A stretch of DNA of 64,000 nt from Streptococcus pseudopneumoniae (GCF_001072375.1 NZ_JVKV01000052.1:1-64000); one strand, 5' to 3'; counted from the first letter of the stretch, positions 1-9,953 are shown. Translations and numbers: made by a program. The notes: generated by a model not told the origin, from the letters alone.

Positions 1-51
1 CGAAGGAGCGGATTTACAGTCCGCCGCGTTTAGCCTCTTCGCTATCTCTCC
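1..51 (-). tRNA. tRNA-Tyr (GTA), 3' part cut by window edge
   Basis: The reverse strand reads GGAGAGATAGCGAAGAGGC, a D-arm, then an anticodon arm whose loop holds CTGTAAATC (anticodon GTA, tyrosine). The 5' end is at position 51. The T-arm, acceptor 3' strand and CCA lie beyond position 1, so the gene is partial. It probably belongs to a tRNA cluster outside the window. Confidence 0.9.
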
Positions 52-100
52 AATGTTCAACAAAAACTATTATATCATGAAAATTTACAAAAAACAAGCT

Positions 101-331
101 TTATTTTGCTAAATTATAGTTTTCAATCAAAATTTCCACAGCTTTTTCAAGTTTTTTATAAAAACTATCGACATTTCCATTCTTTATGATCGCAAATTGA
201 TTATCTAGTTCAGCAATTTCACCAATAACCTTTTTACCAATCGTTAAAGTATACCCTTCATACTTTTCCTTACCAACTAAAACAGTTGCGTCTGTTAATT
301 GAATTTCAATTTTTTTATCTTTTTTACTCAT
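101..331 (-). CDS. DUF2969-type small protein
   Basis: A 76-aa, lysine-rich soluble protein starting MSKKDKKIEIQL. The open frame continues upstream, but the ATG at 331 has a good ribosome site (AAAGAGG) and the extra residues look non-coding. Its size and the central GYTLTIGKKVIGEI stretch match the DUF2969 proteins of streptococci as I remember them. No function is known to me. It lies alone between the tRNA and the pcp terminator. There is no signal peptide or membrane segment. Confidence 0.7.
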   Translation of the reverse strand: MSKKDKKIEIQLTDATVLVGKEKYEGYTLTIGKKVIGEIAELDNQFAIIKNGNVDSFYKKLEKAVEILIENYNLAK

Positions 332-387
332 ACGATACCTCTTTTCACTCTTCCTATTGTACAAGAAATTTAAAAAACTGGCAAGAA

Positions 388-426
388 AAAAACTCTTTAC
401 CAAGCTAATCTTGATAAAGAGTTTTT
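388..426 (-). terminator. Rho-independent terminator after pcp
   Basis: Arms AAAAACTCTTTA (388-399) and TAAAGAGTTTTT (415-426) form a 12-bp stem. Read on the minus strand it ends in a long U run. It closes the pcp operon. Confidence 0.8.
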
Positions 427-467
427 GTGACAAAATCTAATTTTTTTAACCTAGGGAAGGCTCATTG

Positions 468-1112
468 TTAGTGGGTTGTCCCACCCACTAATTTTATGTC
501 CTTATCTTTATAATCTACGATAGCACCAATCGCAGCTTCGATACCTCTGACGATATCAGTTAAATTCATAGATGCTGTATTAGGTTTATTGATCACCTGT
601 TCTGTCATATAGGGAATATGCATAAAGCCTGCTCTCATATGTGAAAACTTTTTATCCGCTAAATAGAGAGCCTGGTACATCAAATGATTACAAACAAAGG
701 TTCCTGCTGTATTGGACACTGTAGCTGGCAACCCTTCCTCTTTAATCGCTTGAACCATTGCCTTAATAGGTAGTGTGCTAAAATAGGCTGCTTGACCGTC
801 CAGGCGTATAGGAGTGTCAATCGGCTGATTTCCTTGGTTATCAGGAATTCTAGCATCATCTTGGTTGATGGCAACTCGTTCAGGAGTTAGACTAGTTCTT
901 CCTCCTGCTTGTCCGATGCAAAGCACCGCATCTGGCTGATAGCGGGCGATTGTTGTTTCTAATACCTCTGCTGCTTTATAAAAGACTGTTGGGATTTCTA
1001 CCCAATGAATTTCAGCTCCATGAATCTCAGATGGTAATGATTTAACAGCTTCCAGAGCTGGATTAACCTTTTCACCACCAAAAGGATCAAAACCTGTTAC
1101 TAATATTTTCAT
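468..1112 (-). CDS. pcp: Pyrrolidone-carboxylate peptidase (pyroglutamyl peptidase I)
   Basis: A 214-aa cytoplasmic cysteine peptidase of family C15, which removes N-terminal pyroglutamate from peptides. The catalytic triad is visible as Glu78 (PERVAIN), Cys141 ([11 protein letters not shown]) and His165 (FMHIPY). Full length for the family. It is the last gene of a minus-strand run behind the two 5-oxoproline transporter subunits (14-bp gap), so peptide-derived and imported pyroglutamate are handled together. A strong terminator follows. Identification is secure from the motifs and gene order. Confidence 0.95.
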   Translation of the reverse strand: MKILVTGFDPFGGEKVNPALEAVKSLPSEIHGAEIHWVEIPTVFYKAAEVLETTIARYQPDAVLCIGQAGGRTSLTPERVAINQDDARIPDNQGNQPIDTPIRLDGQAAYFSTLPIKAMVQAIKEEGLPATVSNTAGTFVCNHLMYQALYLADKKFSHMRAGFMHIPYMTEQVINKPNTASMNLTDIVRGIEAAIGAIVDYKDKDIKLVGGTTH

Positions 1113-1125
1113 TTTATTTCCTTTG

Positions 1126-2049
1126 CTAAAATGCCAAAAAGTACATCAAAAATATATGTAGGATGATCATGATAACAGCTACTCCTACTTGCGCTTTGAT
1201 AACCCCATTTGGATCTTTCATATCCAGGAGAGCTGCCGGTAAAGCATTAAAGTTAGCCGCCATTGGGGTCAATAAGGTTCCACAGCAACCTGCCGTCATT
1301 GCTAGAGCTGCAGTCACGATTGGATCAGCTCCCAAGGCAAATACAAAGGGAACTCCAATTCCAGCAGTAATAACAGTAAAGGCAGCAAAGGCATTACCCA
1401 TTATCATGGAGAATAGAACCATCCCAAGGACATAAGCTACCACACCCATAAAACGACTGCCCGAAGGAATTAGACCACTTATCAAATGAGAAATCAGGTC
1501 TCCAACTCCTGCTACGGTAAATATTGCCCCTAAAGCACCTAAAAGTTGAGGCACAATCCCACTGGTTGAAACTTGTTGCACCATGCGATCGTTTTCTGCT
1601 AGCAAACTTCTAGGAGAACTCTTAGTAATCAATAAAAGTGAGATGGTTGCGAAAAATGCAGCAAGGCTGATAGCAATCTTACTAAACTCAGGGATCATTT
1701 TTGCTAATACCAAAGCAATCAAAGCCATTAACATGACTGGAATAAAAATTTTATTCTTTAGTCGTTTAGCTTCAATATTTGCCTTGACTTCATCCAGAGA
1801 CGGTAAGGTGCCGATACGAACCTGTTTAAAGAGAGTTAGTAGGGCTAATAGCACTACGATAACCCCAATACAGACAGAAGGTAGATAGGAACCACCGATA
1901 AAACTGATGCCCAATAAAGCCCAAAACCCAGCCGTTCCAAATCGAACTGGGTTTGTTTTATCTTTATAGCTACAATAAGCCGTATGAAGGAATTGACAAC
2001 CAATCACAATATAGGTCAACTCTAATAACTGACTTGCTAGATTGCTCAT
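1126..2049 (-). CDS. 5-oxoproline transporter, DUF979 subunit
   Basis: A 307-aa, very hydrophobic protein with about eight to ten membrane segments and small-residue-rich stretches ([35 protein letters not shown]). The length and its position next to a DUF969 partner and pcp match the DUF969/DUF979 pair described as a pyroglutamate (5-oxoproline) permease. The start overlaps the stop of the upstream partner by 4 nt (ATGA), which suggests coupled translation. The substrate is assigned from family and context, not from binding residues. Confidence 0.85.
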   Translation of the reverse strand: MSNLASQLLELTYIVIGCQFLHTAYCSYKDKTNPVRFGTAGFWALLGISFIGGSYLPSVCIGVIVVLLALLTLFKQVRIGTLPSLDEVKANIEAKRLKNKIFIPVMLMALIALVLAKMIPEFSKIAISLAAFFATISLLLITKSSPRSLLAENDRMVQQVSTSGIVPQLLGALGAIFTVAGVGDLISHLISGLIPSGSRFMGVVAYVLGMVLFSMIMGNAFAAFTVITAGIGVPFVFALGADPIVTAALAMTAGCCGTLLTPMAANFNALPAALLDMKDPNGVIKAQVGVAVIMIILHIFLMYFLAF

Positions 2050-2735
2050 TCTTCTTTTCCTTTACTAAGCTTTTTCACTAGCAGTTTTCTATCAAACAGG
2101 TAATTGTAAATTCCTACCACAAGTAGGGCCACTCCTGCAACTATAAGCGAAGCTGAAGCAATTCCTGCATAATTACTTTCGTAACCTAATTGGTCCAGTG
2201 TGCCCCCTATCAAGAGGACACCGCCTGCACCAACGAAAGTATTTTGAGCAAAGAAATTTGCGAAATTATCATTTGCTGCTGCACGCGCTTTTAGCGCTTC
2301 GCTCTCTTGCTTCGTTAATTTTCTACCTAATTGAGACTCTGCTGCTGCTTGTCCCATGGGGTGAACCAAAGGCCTTACAAACTGCGGATGTCCTCCTAGA
2401 CGAATGGCAAAGAATCCATCAAGTTCCCGAAAAAAGAAATAAACTGTATAAAAACTTCCTACGGTCAGTCCTTTAATCTTTTGAATCAAGTCAATCGAAC
2501 GTTGCTTGAGGCCAAAAGTTTCAGATAAACCAACTAGTGGCAAGGTTACCATAAAAATCGTCAGAACTCGTTGATTACTAAATTCTTTTCCCAAAATTTC
2601 CAAGAACTCAACAAGAGAAACTCCAGAAACTAGAGCTGTAACTAAACTAGCTAAGACTACCGTTGCAATGGTATCTAACTTATAGACAAAACCAATCACA
2701 ATGATAACTATCCCTATTAGTTTAATCCATTCCAT
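2046..2735 (-). CDS. 5-oxoproline transporter, DUF969 subunit
   Basis: A 229-aa membrane protein with about five to six hydrophobic segments and a conserved polar stretch around ELDGFFAIRLGGHPQFVRPL, typical of DUF969. It is the first gene of the three-gene pyroglutamate module (DUF969 – DUF979 – pcp) and overlaps the next gene by 4 nt. Presumably it forms the integral-membrane uptake complex with that subunit. It sits 34 bp downstream of an oligopeptide-binding lipoprotein gene, so peptide uptake and pyroglutamate use may share a transcript. Confidence 0.85.
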   Translation of the reverse strand: MEWIKLIGIVIIVIGFVYKLDTIATVVLASLVTALVSGVSLVEFLEILGKEFSNQRVLTIFMVTLPLVGLSETFGLKQRSIDLIQKIKGLTVGSFYTVYFFFRELDGFFAIRLGGHPQFVRPLVHPMGQAAAESQLGRKLTKQESEALKARAAANDNFANFFAQNTFVGAGGVLLIGGTLDQLGYESNYAGIASASLIVAGVALLVVGIYNYLFDRKLLVKKLSKGKEE

Positions 2736-2769
2736 ATAGGCCCCTTTATTCCAAAAGTACTAGTCTGTT

Positions 2770-4737
2770 TTATTTGACATGACTTTCTAATTCTTTTTGG
2801 TATTTATTATTTGATTCCAATTTTTCTTTTTGCCATTTTTCAAGAGCTGCTTGATATTCTTTAGCAGTTACAATCTCTTTTTGCAGTTTCATTCCCTTGA
2901 AGATGTATGGATCACCCTTAATACCTACTTGTGAGTATGGTTTAGAGAATGGAACGACATTGCTGACAACTGGTGAACCACCTGATGAAGCTGTTGGCAT
3001 CAAGAGAGAACTATCAGTAAGCCAAGCTTGAGCTTTAGCATATTTTTCATATCTCTTATCCAAGTCATTTTTCTCAGAAACTGCATCATCCAAGAGTTTC
3101 TTATATTCGTCTAAACCTAGTTGAGCTACTACTTCCTTGTCTTTTCCTTTAGTAATACCAAGGTGTTTCATAGCGGAACCAGTCTTAGGATCCATGATAT
3201 TGAGATAACTTGCTGGATCTTGGTAACTTGGAGCCCATCCAGTACTGTTCAAGTCATAGTCTTTTTGAGCAGGAACACGCGCTTGAGACGTAATGCTTTC
3301 TTTCTCGTTATCAGTCATCTGAAGGACATCGATCACGACATTTTCTGAACCAAGAGTTGACTCGATTGATTGTTTAAAGGAATTGCTTTGTTGAACGGCA
3401 ATGGTATCTGTCTGTTCAACTGGGACATCCAAGTGAATTGGGAAGGTTACACCTTTTGATTCCAACTCTTTCTTAGCTTTTTCAAATGAAGCTTTGGCTT
3501 TGTCAGGATTGTAGATGGTATCTTTTCCGTCGACTAGCTCAACACCTTTCCATTGGTCTCCATAGTTGACCAATTCTTTTTGAGCGATATCACCAAAGTT
3601 TTTGCCACCAGATTGTACAAAGTTATCTGGTACTAAGCTGTTACGAATAATCTTGTCCGCACCATCTTCACCATTGAGCTGGGCAGCATAAGAATGACGG
3701 TTGAAGGCAAAGTTGATTGCTTGACGGAAGTCCTTGTTCAACATTGCTTCTTTTGTAGAAGTTTTCTGTTCTTCACTTGTTTTCGCTGTCTTATTGAAAG
3801 ATTGACGGTTTACGTTAAAGGTAAAGTAGTAACTAGTTGAATCCTGTGGACTATATGTAATTTTATCCCCGTATTGTTCCAAAGTAGAAGCAAAGTTTGA
3901 GCTACTTGGGAAGAGGCGAGCTGTTGTGTAAACACCCGAAGAGAAGCTACGGATCAAGGATTCTTGGTCTGAGCCATCATAGTAAGTTAATTTAACTTTC
4001 TCAATTTTAACCTTCTCTTTATCCCAATAATTTGGGTTCTTTTCATATTCGATTAAAGATTTTGAAGTCAATGTCTTCAAAATATATGGACCGTTATAAA
4101 GAATACCAGCTGGACTGACCGTTCCATAATTTTTACCAGAAGCTTTGAGGAATTCTTCATTTACTGGCAACATAGTTGCTGAAGTTACTTTGGAATTCCA
4201 GAAAGTTTCAGGTGCGTTTAGAGTGTACTCAACAGTATAATCATCCACTGCCTTAACTCCAACTGTTGAGAAATCGTTAGTCTCACCAGTCATATATTCA
4301 TTCAAGCCCTTAATTGAGTTTTGAATAAGAGTGACACCGTCTGATTTGCCATCAGCTACGTGTTTCAACCCAGTAACAAAGTCATGCGCAGTTACTTCAG
4401 CGTATTCTTCACCTTCTGACGTGTACCATTTAACCCCTTTGCGAAGTTTATAAGTATAAGTCAAACCGTCTTGTGAGACACTCCAATCCTCAGCGAGGGA
4501 AGGAATCAAATTCCCGTATTCATCGTTTTCCAACAAACCATCAACGACGTTACCGATGATATCCGTTGTTGAAGTACGAGTTGCGATACTGTAGTCCAAA
4601 GATGATGGGTCTACTCCATAGACATAAGAGAAAGTTGTAGGCGCATCTGCTTCCTTGTCAGCTTTCCCACAAGCTACAAGAAGAACTGCTGTACTCAGGA
4701 CCACTCCTGCTGTTAACATCCACTTTTTCGTTTTCAT
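2770..4737 (-). CDS. Oligopeptide ABC transporter substrate-binding lipoprotein (Ami/Ali type)
   Basis: A 655-aa extracellular lipoprotein. The N-terminal signal peptide ends in a lipobox (LLVAC, Cys near residue 23). The rest is an SBP_bac_5 peptide-binding fold, with family signatures such as YNGPYILKTLTSKSLIEYEKNPNYWD and GWAPSYQDPASYL. Length matches AmiA/AliA/AliB. No permease or ATPase genes are adjacent, so it is probably an orphan receptor that delivers peptides to the Ami permease encoded elsewhere. The full frame is open. The homologue at this place in pneumococcus is, from memory, often broken. Confidence 0.9.
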   Translation of the reverse strand: MKTKKWMLTAGVVLSTAVLLVACGKADKEADAPTTFSYVYGVDPSSLDYSIATRTSTTDIIGNVVDGLLENDEYGNLIPSLAEDWSVSQDGLTYTYKLRKGVKWYTSEGEEYAEVTAHDFVTGLKHVADGKSDGVTLIQNSIKGLNEYMTGETNDFSTVGVKAVDDYTVEYTLNAPETFWNSKVTSATMLPVNEEFLKASGKNYGTVSPAGILYNGPYILKTLTSKSLIEYEKNPNYWDKEKVKIEKVKLTYYDGSDQESLIRSFSSGVYTTARLFPSSSNFASTLEQYGDKITYSPQDSTSYYFTFNVNRQSFNKTAKTSEEQKTSTKEAMLNKDFRQAINFAFNRHSYAAQLNGEDGADKIIRNSLVPDNFVQSGGKNFGDIAQKELVNYGDQWKGVELVDGKDTIYNPDKAKASFEKAKKELESKGVTFPIHLDVPVEQTDTIAVQQSNSFKQSIESTLGSENVVIDVLQMTDNEKESITSQARVPAQKDYDLNSTGWAPSYQDPASYLNIMDPKTGSAMKHLGITKGKDKEVVAQLGLDEYKKLLDDAVSEKNDLDKRYEKYAKAQAWLTDSSLLMPTASSGGSPVVSNVVPFSKPYSQVGIKGDPYIFKGMKLQKEIVTAKEYQAALEKWQKEKLESNNKYQKELESHVK

Positions 4738-4758
4738 AAAGAACTCCTTTAATAATTT

Positions 4759-5781
4759 TTAATCTACTTTTACAATCCAACCTTCTGGCGCTTCAATGTC
4801 ACCAAATTGGATACCTGTCAATTCATCGTATAGTTTACGAGTTACTGGACCAACCTCTGTTTCACTGTAGAACACATGGAAGTCATCACCGTGTTGGATT
4901 CCTCCAATTGGTGAGATAACTGCCGCAGTACCGCAGGCACCTGCTTCTACAAATCGATCCAGACTATCAATTGGTACATCTCCCTCAACAGGCTTCAAGC
5001 CCAAACGATGCTCTGCCAAATAAAGTAATGAGTACTTGGTAATCGATGGCAAGATTGATGGACTCAATGGGGTTACAAACTCATTATCAGCTGTAATTCC
5101 AAAGAAGTTTGCTGAACCAACTTCTTCAATCTTAGTGTGTGTTGATGGGTCAAGATAAATAACATCTGAGAAATGACGGGATTTAGCCATTTTTCCTGGC
5201 AAAAGACTAGCTGCATAGTTCCCACCGACCTTGGCAGCCCCTGTTCCATTTGGTGCAGCACGGTCATACTCGTCTTGAATCAAGAAGTTTGTTGGAACCA
5301 ATCCACCCTTAAAGTAATTTCCAACTGGCATAGCAAAGATGGTAAAAATATACTCCTCAGCTGGTTTTACCCCAATGATATCTCCAACACCAATCAAGAG
5401 CGGACGAAGGTAAAGAGTTCCACCAGTTCCATAAGGGGGTACGTATTCTTCATTTGCACGAACAACGGCTTTACAAGCCTCTACAAACATTTCTGTTGGA
5501 ACTTGTGGCATCAAGAGACGATCACAGGTACGTTGCAGACGTTTAGCATTTTCATCTGGACGGAAGAGTTGAATACTGCCATCCTTTGTACGATAGGCTT
5601 TCAATCCTTCAAATGCTTGCTGTCCATAGTGAAGGCTTGGAGATGATTCTGAAATATGCAAGGTTGCATCTTCTGTTAATTCTCCTTGAGACCATTGTCC
5701 ATTTTTAAAATTAGCGATATAACGATAAGGTAGTTTCATATAGGAAAAACCGAGATTTTCCCAATCAATCGTAACTGTCAT
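4759..5781 (-). CDS. ilvE: Branched-chain amino acid aminotransferase
   Basis: A 340-aa PLP-dependent fold-type IV aminotransferase that interconverts Leu, Ile and Val with their 2-oxo acids. Visible signatures are the substrate-loop region YGQQAFEGLKAYR, the PLP lysine in GAAKVGGNYAASL and the C-terminal EVGSANFFGI / ACGTAAVISPIGGI segments. The ATG at 5781 is chosen because AAGGAG lies at the right distance; upstream residues lack support. It is transcribed from its own promoter (5818-5845) and followed after 21 bp by the peptide-binding lipoprotein. Confidence 0.95.
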   Translation of the reverse strand: MTVTIDWENLGFSYMKLPYRYIANFKNGQWSQGELTEDATLHISESSPSLHYGQQAFEGLKAYRTKDGSIQLFRPDENAKRLQRTCDRLLMPQVPTEMFVEACKAVVRANEEYVPPYGTGGTLYLRPLLIGVGDIIGVKPAEEYIFTIFAMPVGNYFKGGLVPTNFLIQDEYDRAAPNGTGAAKVGGNYAASLLPGKMAKSRHFSDVIYLDPSTHTKIEEVGSANFFGITADNEFVTPLSPSILPSITKYSLLYLAEHRLGLKPVEGDVPIDSLDRFVEAGACGTAAVISPIGGIQHGDDFHVFYSETEVGPVTRKLYDELTGIQFGDIEAPEGWIVKVD

Positions 5782-5817
5782 GACAATCTCCTTTATTCTA
5801 ATCAAGCTCTGTGTTCT

Positions 5818-5845
5818 ATTCTACACTATTCTCCTAAAAATTCAA
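5818..5845 (-). promoter_or_regulatory. Sigma-A promoter of ilvE
   Basis: On the minus strand a -35 TTGAAT (5840-5845) and a -10 TAGAAT (5818-5823) are separated by 16 bp. The transcript would start about 30 nt before the ilvE ATG. Confidence 0.6.
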
Positions 5846-5879
5846 GTATTATTTGTAATTTTCTGAAAATTTTACTTAT

Positions 5880-5904
5880 AAAAAATCAGTCACTAAGACC
5901 GATT
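5880..5904 (-). terminator. Terminator after parC
   Basis: Stem AATCGGTC/GACTGATT (one G-U pair, 5-nt loop) followed by a U run on the minus strand, immediately downstream of the parC stop. Confidence 0.75.
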
Positions 5905-5905
5905 T

Positions 5906-8383
5906 TTAATTTTCTTTGTCTTCTTTAAAGATTTCTTTGAGATAAGCATCAAAAACTTCTTCATCAGAAATGCTATCTGAGATAAAGCTTCCATTGCTTG
6001 TACGTTCTGATAGATTCAAATCTTGTAGGATTGATTCGTAAATCGTTCCATTATTTGATTGAATCACAAGTGTTTGTTCTCCATCTTCTACTTCTGTACT
6101 AAAGAGATCTCCAACAAATCCTTGTTCTGAGACCGCTCCAGCCAAGAATACGCGATGGGGTTTACTCTTTAATTCTCTCAAGACTTGAAGGCCACGATTG
6201 GCACGACTGGTTGCTGGAATTTCCTCTGTTGAAACACGTTTCAAGCTTCCACGTTGCGTTAAAAGATAGAAAGACGAAGTATTGCAGATAAAGGCTGCTT
6301 GTATCACATCATCTGCTTTGAGATTCATGGCTTTGACCCCTGCAGCTTTGGCACCGATAACTGGTACTTCTTCGATGTTAAAGCGGAGGGCATAACCGTT
6401 TCGACTGATCAACAGAACATCATCCAATTTAATCGGAGCTACTGCAACAATCTGGTCAGTATCGTCTTTCAACTTAGCGTACTTGACAGATTTAGAACGA
6501 TAGGTTCTCCATGGAGAGAATTCTTTGCGTTCTACCCGTTTGATTTGTCCAAGTCGTGTTGCTGCAAAATAAGTTGTCGCATCATCAAATTGATCAACAA
6601 CTTCTACATAGAGCACTTCTTCATTGGTTTCAAAGTTTGTAATAGACTGGCTCAAATGCTCTCCGATATCCTTCCAACGAATATCTGCTAATTCATGGAC
6701 TGGTCGGTAAATGACATTCCCAAGCGTTGTAAAAATTAAAAGGTGTTGAGTAGTTTTGACAGATTGAACGAATAGCAATCGGTCATCATCCCGTTTACCA
6801 ATTTCTTCTAAGGTTGAAGCTGCAAAGGAACGAGGGCTAGTCCGTTTGATATAACCTGCCTTAGTCACGCTAACGTAAGTATCTTCTTCAGCGATAAGGC
6901 TAGCTGTATCAATCTCAATGACTTTAGCTGTATCTTCTAAAGTACTCAATCGAGGTGTCGCAAATTTCTTCTTGACCTCACGGAGTTCTTTCTTCATGAG
7001 ATTGTACATTGTACGTTCATCACCGATGATAGCTGCAAGCATAGCAATCTTTTCACGAAGTTCTGCTTCTTCTTCTTGCAAGACAACCACGTCTGTATTG
7101 GTCAAACGATACAATTGCAAGGTAACAATGGCCTCAGCCTGTTCTTCTGTAAAATCATAGCTGACCTTGAGGTTTTCCTTAGCGTCAGCCTTGTTCTCAG
7201 AAGCACGGATAAGGGCAATAACTTCATCCAGGATAGAGATGACACGAATCAAACCTTCCACGATATGGAGACGTTTTTCAGCCTTTTCCTTGTCAAAGCG
7301 AGAACGCGCCAAGATCACTTCACGACGGTGGGCAATATAGCTAGACAATATAGGCACAATTCCAACCTGACGAGGGGTGAAATTGTCAATCGCAACCATA
7401 TTGAAATTGTAGTTGATTTGTAGGTCAGTATACTTGAAAAGGTAATTGAGAACGAGCTCCGTGTTCGCATCTTTCTTGAGTTCAATTGCGATACGAAGAC
7501 CATCACGGTCAGACTCATCCCGAACCTCAGCAATACCTGCCACCTTATTATTGACACGGACTTCATCAATCTTCTTGACTAAACTAGCCTTATTAATCTC
7601 ATAGGGAATCTCAGTGATAACGATTTGTTCCTTACCACCTTTAAGTTTCTCAATTTCCGTCTTGGAACGAACAACCACGCGCCCCTTACCAGTTTCATAG
7701 GCCTTTTTAATCTCGTCACGACCTTGGATGATAGCTCCCGTAGGGAAATCTGGCCCAGGCAAGAATTCCATCAACTTCTCAACCTTGGCAGTTGGATGAT
7801 CAATCATGTAGACTGTCGCATCGATAACTTCAGCCAAATTATGCGGTGGAATATCCGTGGCATAACCAGCTGAAATCCCGGTCGAACCATTGACCAAAAG
7901 ATTCGGAAAGGCTGCTGGTAAGACAGTTGGTTCTTTCTCCGTATCGTCAAAGTTCCAAGCAAAAGGAACTGTCTTTTTCTCGATATCCTGAAGGAGATAG
8001 CCTGCAATCTCTGACAAACGTGCTTCAGTATAACGCATAGCCGCAGGCGGATCTCCGTCCATAGAACCATTGTTACCGTGCATTTCAACCAGAATCTCAC
8101 GGTTTTTCCAATCCTGAGACATACGGACCATGGCATCATAGATAGAAGAATCTCCGTGTGGGTGAAAATTACCCATGATGTTCCCGACTGACTTAGCCGA
8201 CTTACGGTAGCTCTTGTCAAAAGTATTGCCATCCTTATTCATCGAATAAAGAATACGGCGTTGAACCGGCTTCAATCCATCCCGAATGTCTGGCAAAGCC
8301 CGGTCTTGAATGATGTACTTGGAGTAGCGACCAAAACGCTCTCCCATGATGTCCTCCAGGGACATGTTTTGAATGTTACTCAT
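5906..8383 (-). CDS. parC: DNA topoisomerase IV subunit A
   Basis: An 825-aa type IIA topoisomerase breakage-reunion subunit; with ParE it decatenates daughter chromosomes. The winged-helix domain holds the active-site Tyr118 (AMRYTEARL), and the C-terminal part is the pinwheel DNA-wrapping domain. The quinolone-resistance region is wild type (Ser79, Ser80, Asp83 in GDSSIYDAM), predicting no ParC-mediated fluoroquinolone resistance. Gly52 and Asp91 differ from typical pneumococcal Ser52 and Asn91 and are, from memory, common in viridans streptococci. The ATG at 8383 is chosen by homology although no strong ribosome site precedes it. Confidence 0.97.
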   Translation of the reverse strand: MSNIQNMSLEDIMGERFGRYSKYIIQDRALPDIRDGLKPVQRRILYSMNKDGNTFDKSYRKSAKSVGNIMGNFHPHGDSSIYDAMVRMSQDWKNREILVEMHGNNGSMDGDPPAAMRYTEARLSEIAGYLLQDIEKKTVPFAWNFDDTEKEPTVLPAAFPNLLVNGSTGISAGYATDIPPHNLAEVIDATVYMIDHPTAKVEKLMEFLPGPDFPTGAIIQGRDEIKKAYETGKGRVVVRSKTEIEKLKGGKEQIVITEIPYEINKASLVKKIDEVRVNNKVAGIAEVRDESDRDGLRIAIELKKDANTELVLNYLFKYTDLQINYNFNMVAIDNFTPRQVGIVPILSSYIAHRREVILARSRFDKEKAEKRLHIVEGLIRVISILDEVIALIRASENKADAKENLKVSYDFTEEQAEAIVTLQLYRLTNTDVVVLQEEEAELREKIAMLAAIIGDERTMYNLMKKELREVKKKFATPRLSTLEDTAKVIEIDTASLIAEEDTYVSVTKAGYIKRTSPRSFAASTLEEIGKRDDDRLLFVQSVKTTQHLLIFTTLGNVIYRPVHELADIRWKDIGEHLSQSITNFETNEEVLYVEVVDQFDDATTYFAATRLGQIKRVERKEFSPWRTYRSKSVKYAKLKDDTDQIVAVAPIKLDDVLLISRNGYALRFNIEEVPVIGAKAAGVKAMNLKADDVIQAAFICNTSSFYLLTQRGSLKRVSTEEIPATSRANRGLQVLRELKSKPHRVFLAGAVSEQGFVGDLFSTEVEDGEQTLVIQSNNGTIYESILQDLNLSERTSNGSFISDSISDEEVFDAYLKEIFKEDKEN

Positions 8384-8578
8384 ATAGGATACAAAGCCCG
8401 TAAAATGCAAAGTGAAAATAGGAAATTCTTACAGTGATCGATGCTCACAAGAGAATTTATCTTTTTCACACATCATTTAGGGCGTGTTCAACTCCTTTCA
8501 AAGAATGTAGAGTATGTTTTTATGGAAAAGTTGTTCAGTCACTATAAATAACCAAACGACCCTTTCTATGATTTAAAA

Positions 8579-9421
8579 TTATAATTTGTGTTCTTTATTT
8601 ACTGAGTGATTAGGAAGTTTTTCCTCGGCATACTCAATCATCTTCTCAGCTACTTCCCTATCATAGTCAAAGCCCATCTTTTGGGCAAGGCTTTGAGCTT
8701 CTTGGTGGAAAAGTTGTATGTTTGCTAATAAAGACTGAGTGATTTTATCTAAACTTGAGAAATCAAGCAGATTTGAGAATTCTTTCTCCTTCTCAGCAGG
8801 TAAATAGTTAAAGAGATACTTATAGTTCTTGCCGATGTCGACATCCCCCCCATCACTTGCCACCTGCCAAGCCAAGATCTTTAGGAGTTCTTGTTGACAA
8901 ATACCGTAGAGATGGTCAGTCGAATAGATAAGTTGCTTACGACAAATTCCTTTGACCACGTAGGCTGACACCCACCAAAATTCATTACAAGATTTTTCAA
9001 AATCCGTCTCAGTAGCTGGGGTTATCCAGTAACGCTCTGGACTTGGAGAATAGGTCTCAAACAAGCCCTTAGTGTCCTCTAGCACCGTGAAATCCGCTTC
9101 GCTTTCTACCCACTCTTGAATGTGGTCTTTGGGGCAGAGGGTTAAATCAATCCGATTGCCATCTTCAAATAGCATGAGATAGAGACGACAGTTGCCTAGG
9201 ATATTATGTTGCTCAATGATACGTGTGCCAAACTGGTCCAACCAAGCAAGGTCACTCGTCAAATTATATAAGTCGTCCACGACATAAACAACATCATAGT
9301 CTTGAAATTCATCTGTTTGAATCTTTTGGTTTGTACGTGAACCAGATAGAGCCACAGCATCAACCTGTAACTTTTTAGCTATTTGTAAAATCAGTCCAAG
9401 CATTTCCTGGTCAGTTCTCAT
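8579..9421 (-). CDS. Aminoglycoside 6-adenylyltransferase-like nucleotidyltransferase
   Basis: A 280-aa protein of the ANT(6)/AadK type. The N-terminal pol-beta nucleotidyltransferase motif is visible as SGSRTN…FQDYDVVYVV, with a second acidic stretch NRIDLTLCPKDH that would carry the third metal ligand. The C-terminal helical part (NEFWWVSAYVVKGICRKQL) is also typical. Family members adenylate streptomycin; many chromosomal relatives have unknown substrates. The ATG at 9421 has GAGG in front; an ATG nine bases upstream is possible. It overlaps the upstream membrane-protein gene by 11 nt. Resistance is an inference only. Confidence 0.8.
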   Translation of the reverse strand: MRTDQEMLGLILQIAKKLQVDAVALSGSRTNQKIQTDEFQDYDVVYVVDDLYNLTSDLAWLDQFGTRIIEQHNILGNCRLYLMLFEDGNRIDLTLCPKDHIQEWVESEADFTVLEDTKGLFETYSPSPERYWITPATETDFEKSCNEFWWVSAYVVKGICRKQLIYSTDHLYGICQQELLKILAWQVASDGGDVDIGKNYKYLFNYLPAEKEKEFSNLLDFSSLDKITQSLLANIQLFHQEAQSLAQKMGFDYDREVAEKMIEYAEEKLPNHSVNKEHKL

Positions 9422-9953
9422 GTGGTTCATCCTCAGTGGTCTCTAGGTTCTGAATAACAGCATCTTCATTTCTTTCCTTAAGAAGCTTCTGAACTCTTTT
9501 TATTTCAAGCATCCAAAGTAGGAATTGAATTCCTGAAAAAAGGCCTTGCAAGAAAATAAGTATATAAATTTCTTTCGTTTCTCTAAATAATACAAAAACA
9601 TTTACAATTGAGAAGAGAAATATAATCGTAACGTTGCATATTAATATCCGAGCAAACTTACTAGGAAAATAATTGATGTGTTTGATACTTTTATAAAGAT
9701 TAGTAATCGCATAAGTTAAACTTAAAGGTATATGGGCTAGTATATAAAATATCTTTAAAAACACTTCTAAGTAGGGGTCGTCTATATACGGATTAAATAA
9801 TACGAACACACCAATATTACACGCCATAAATACTAAGGAACTTAATGAGTTTGAATATTCTATTTCCTCTCTATTGGAGATTGCATCAAGAATTATACCA
9901 GCGATAACAATGATTTCGAAAAAGAAAAATATCATTATTAAAGAACTGTTCAC
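9411..9953 (-). CDS. Tandem-paralogue membrane protein 2 (unknown)
   Basis: A 180-aa protein with about five hydrophobic segments and a charged C-terminal tail. I do not recognise the family. It is clearly related to the gene just upstream: both carry NPY in a loop, an (L/I)YKS…H…Y(F/Y)PS motif and a tail beginning LE(I/R)KRVQK. It overlaps its upstream paralogue by 4 nt (ATGA) and its downstream neighbour by 11 nt, so the three genes are probably one transcript running on from parE. Confidence 0.7.
   Translation of the reverse strand: MNSSLIMIFFFFEIIVIAGIILDAISNREEIEYSNSLSSLVFMACNIGVFVLFNPYIDDPYLEVFLKIFYILAHIPLSLTYAITNLYKSIKHINYFPSKFARILICNVTIIFLFSIVNVFVLFRETKEIYILIFLQGLFSGIQFLLWMLEIKRVQKLLKERNEDAVIQNLETTEDEPHEN

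Noticed and set aside
1163-1435. Plus-strand open frame opposite the DUF979 gene, and many similar antisense frames elsewhere
   Set aside because: They are mirror frames of well-supported genes, with odd composition and no ribosome sites.
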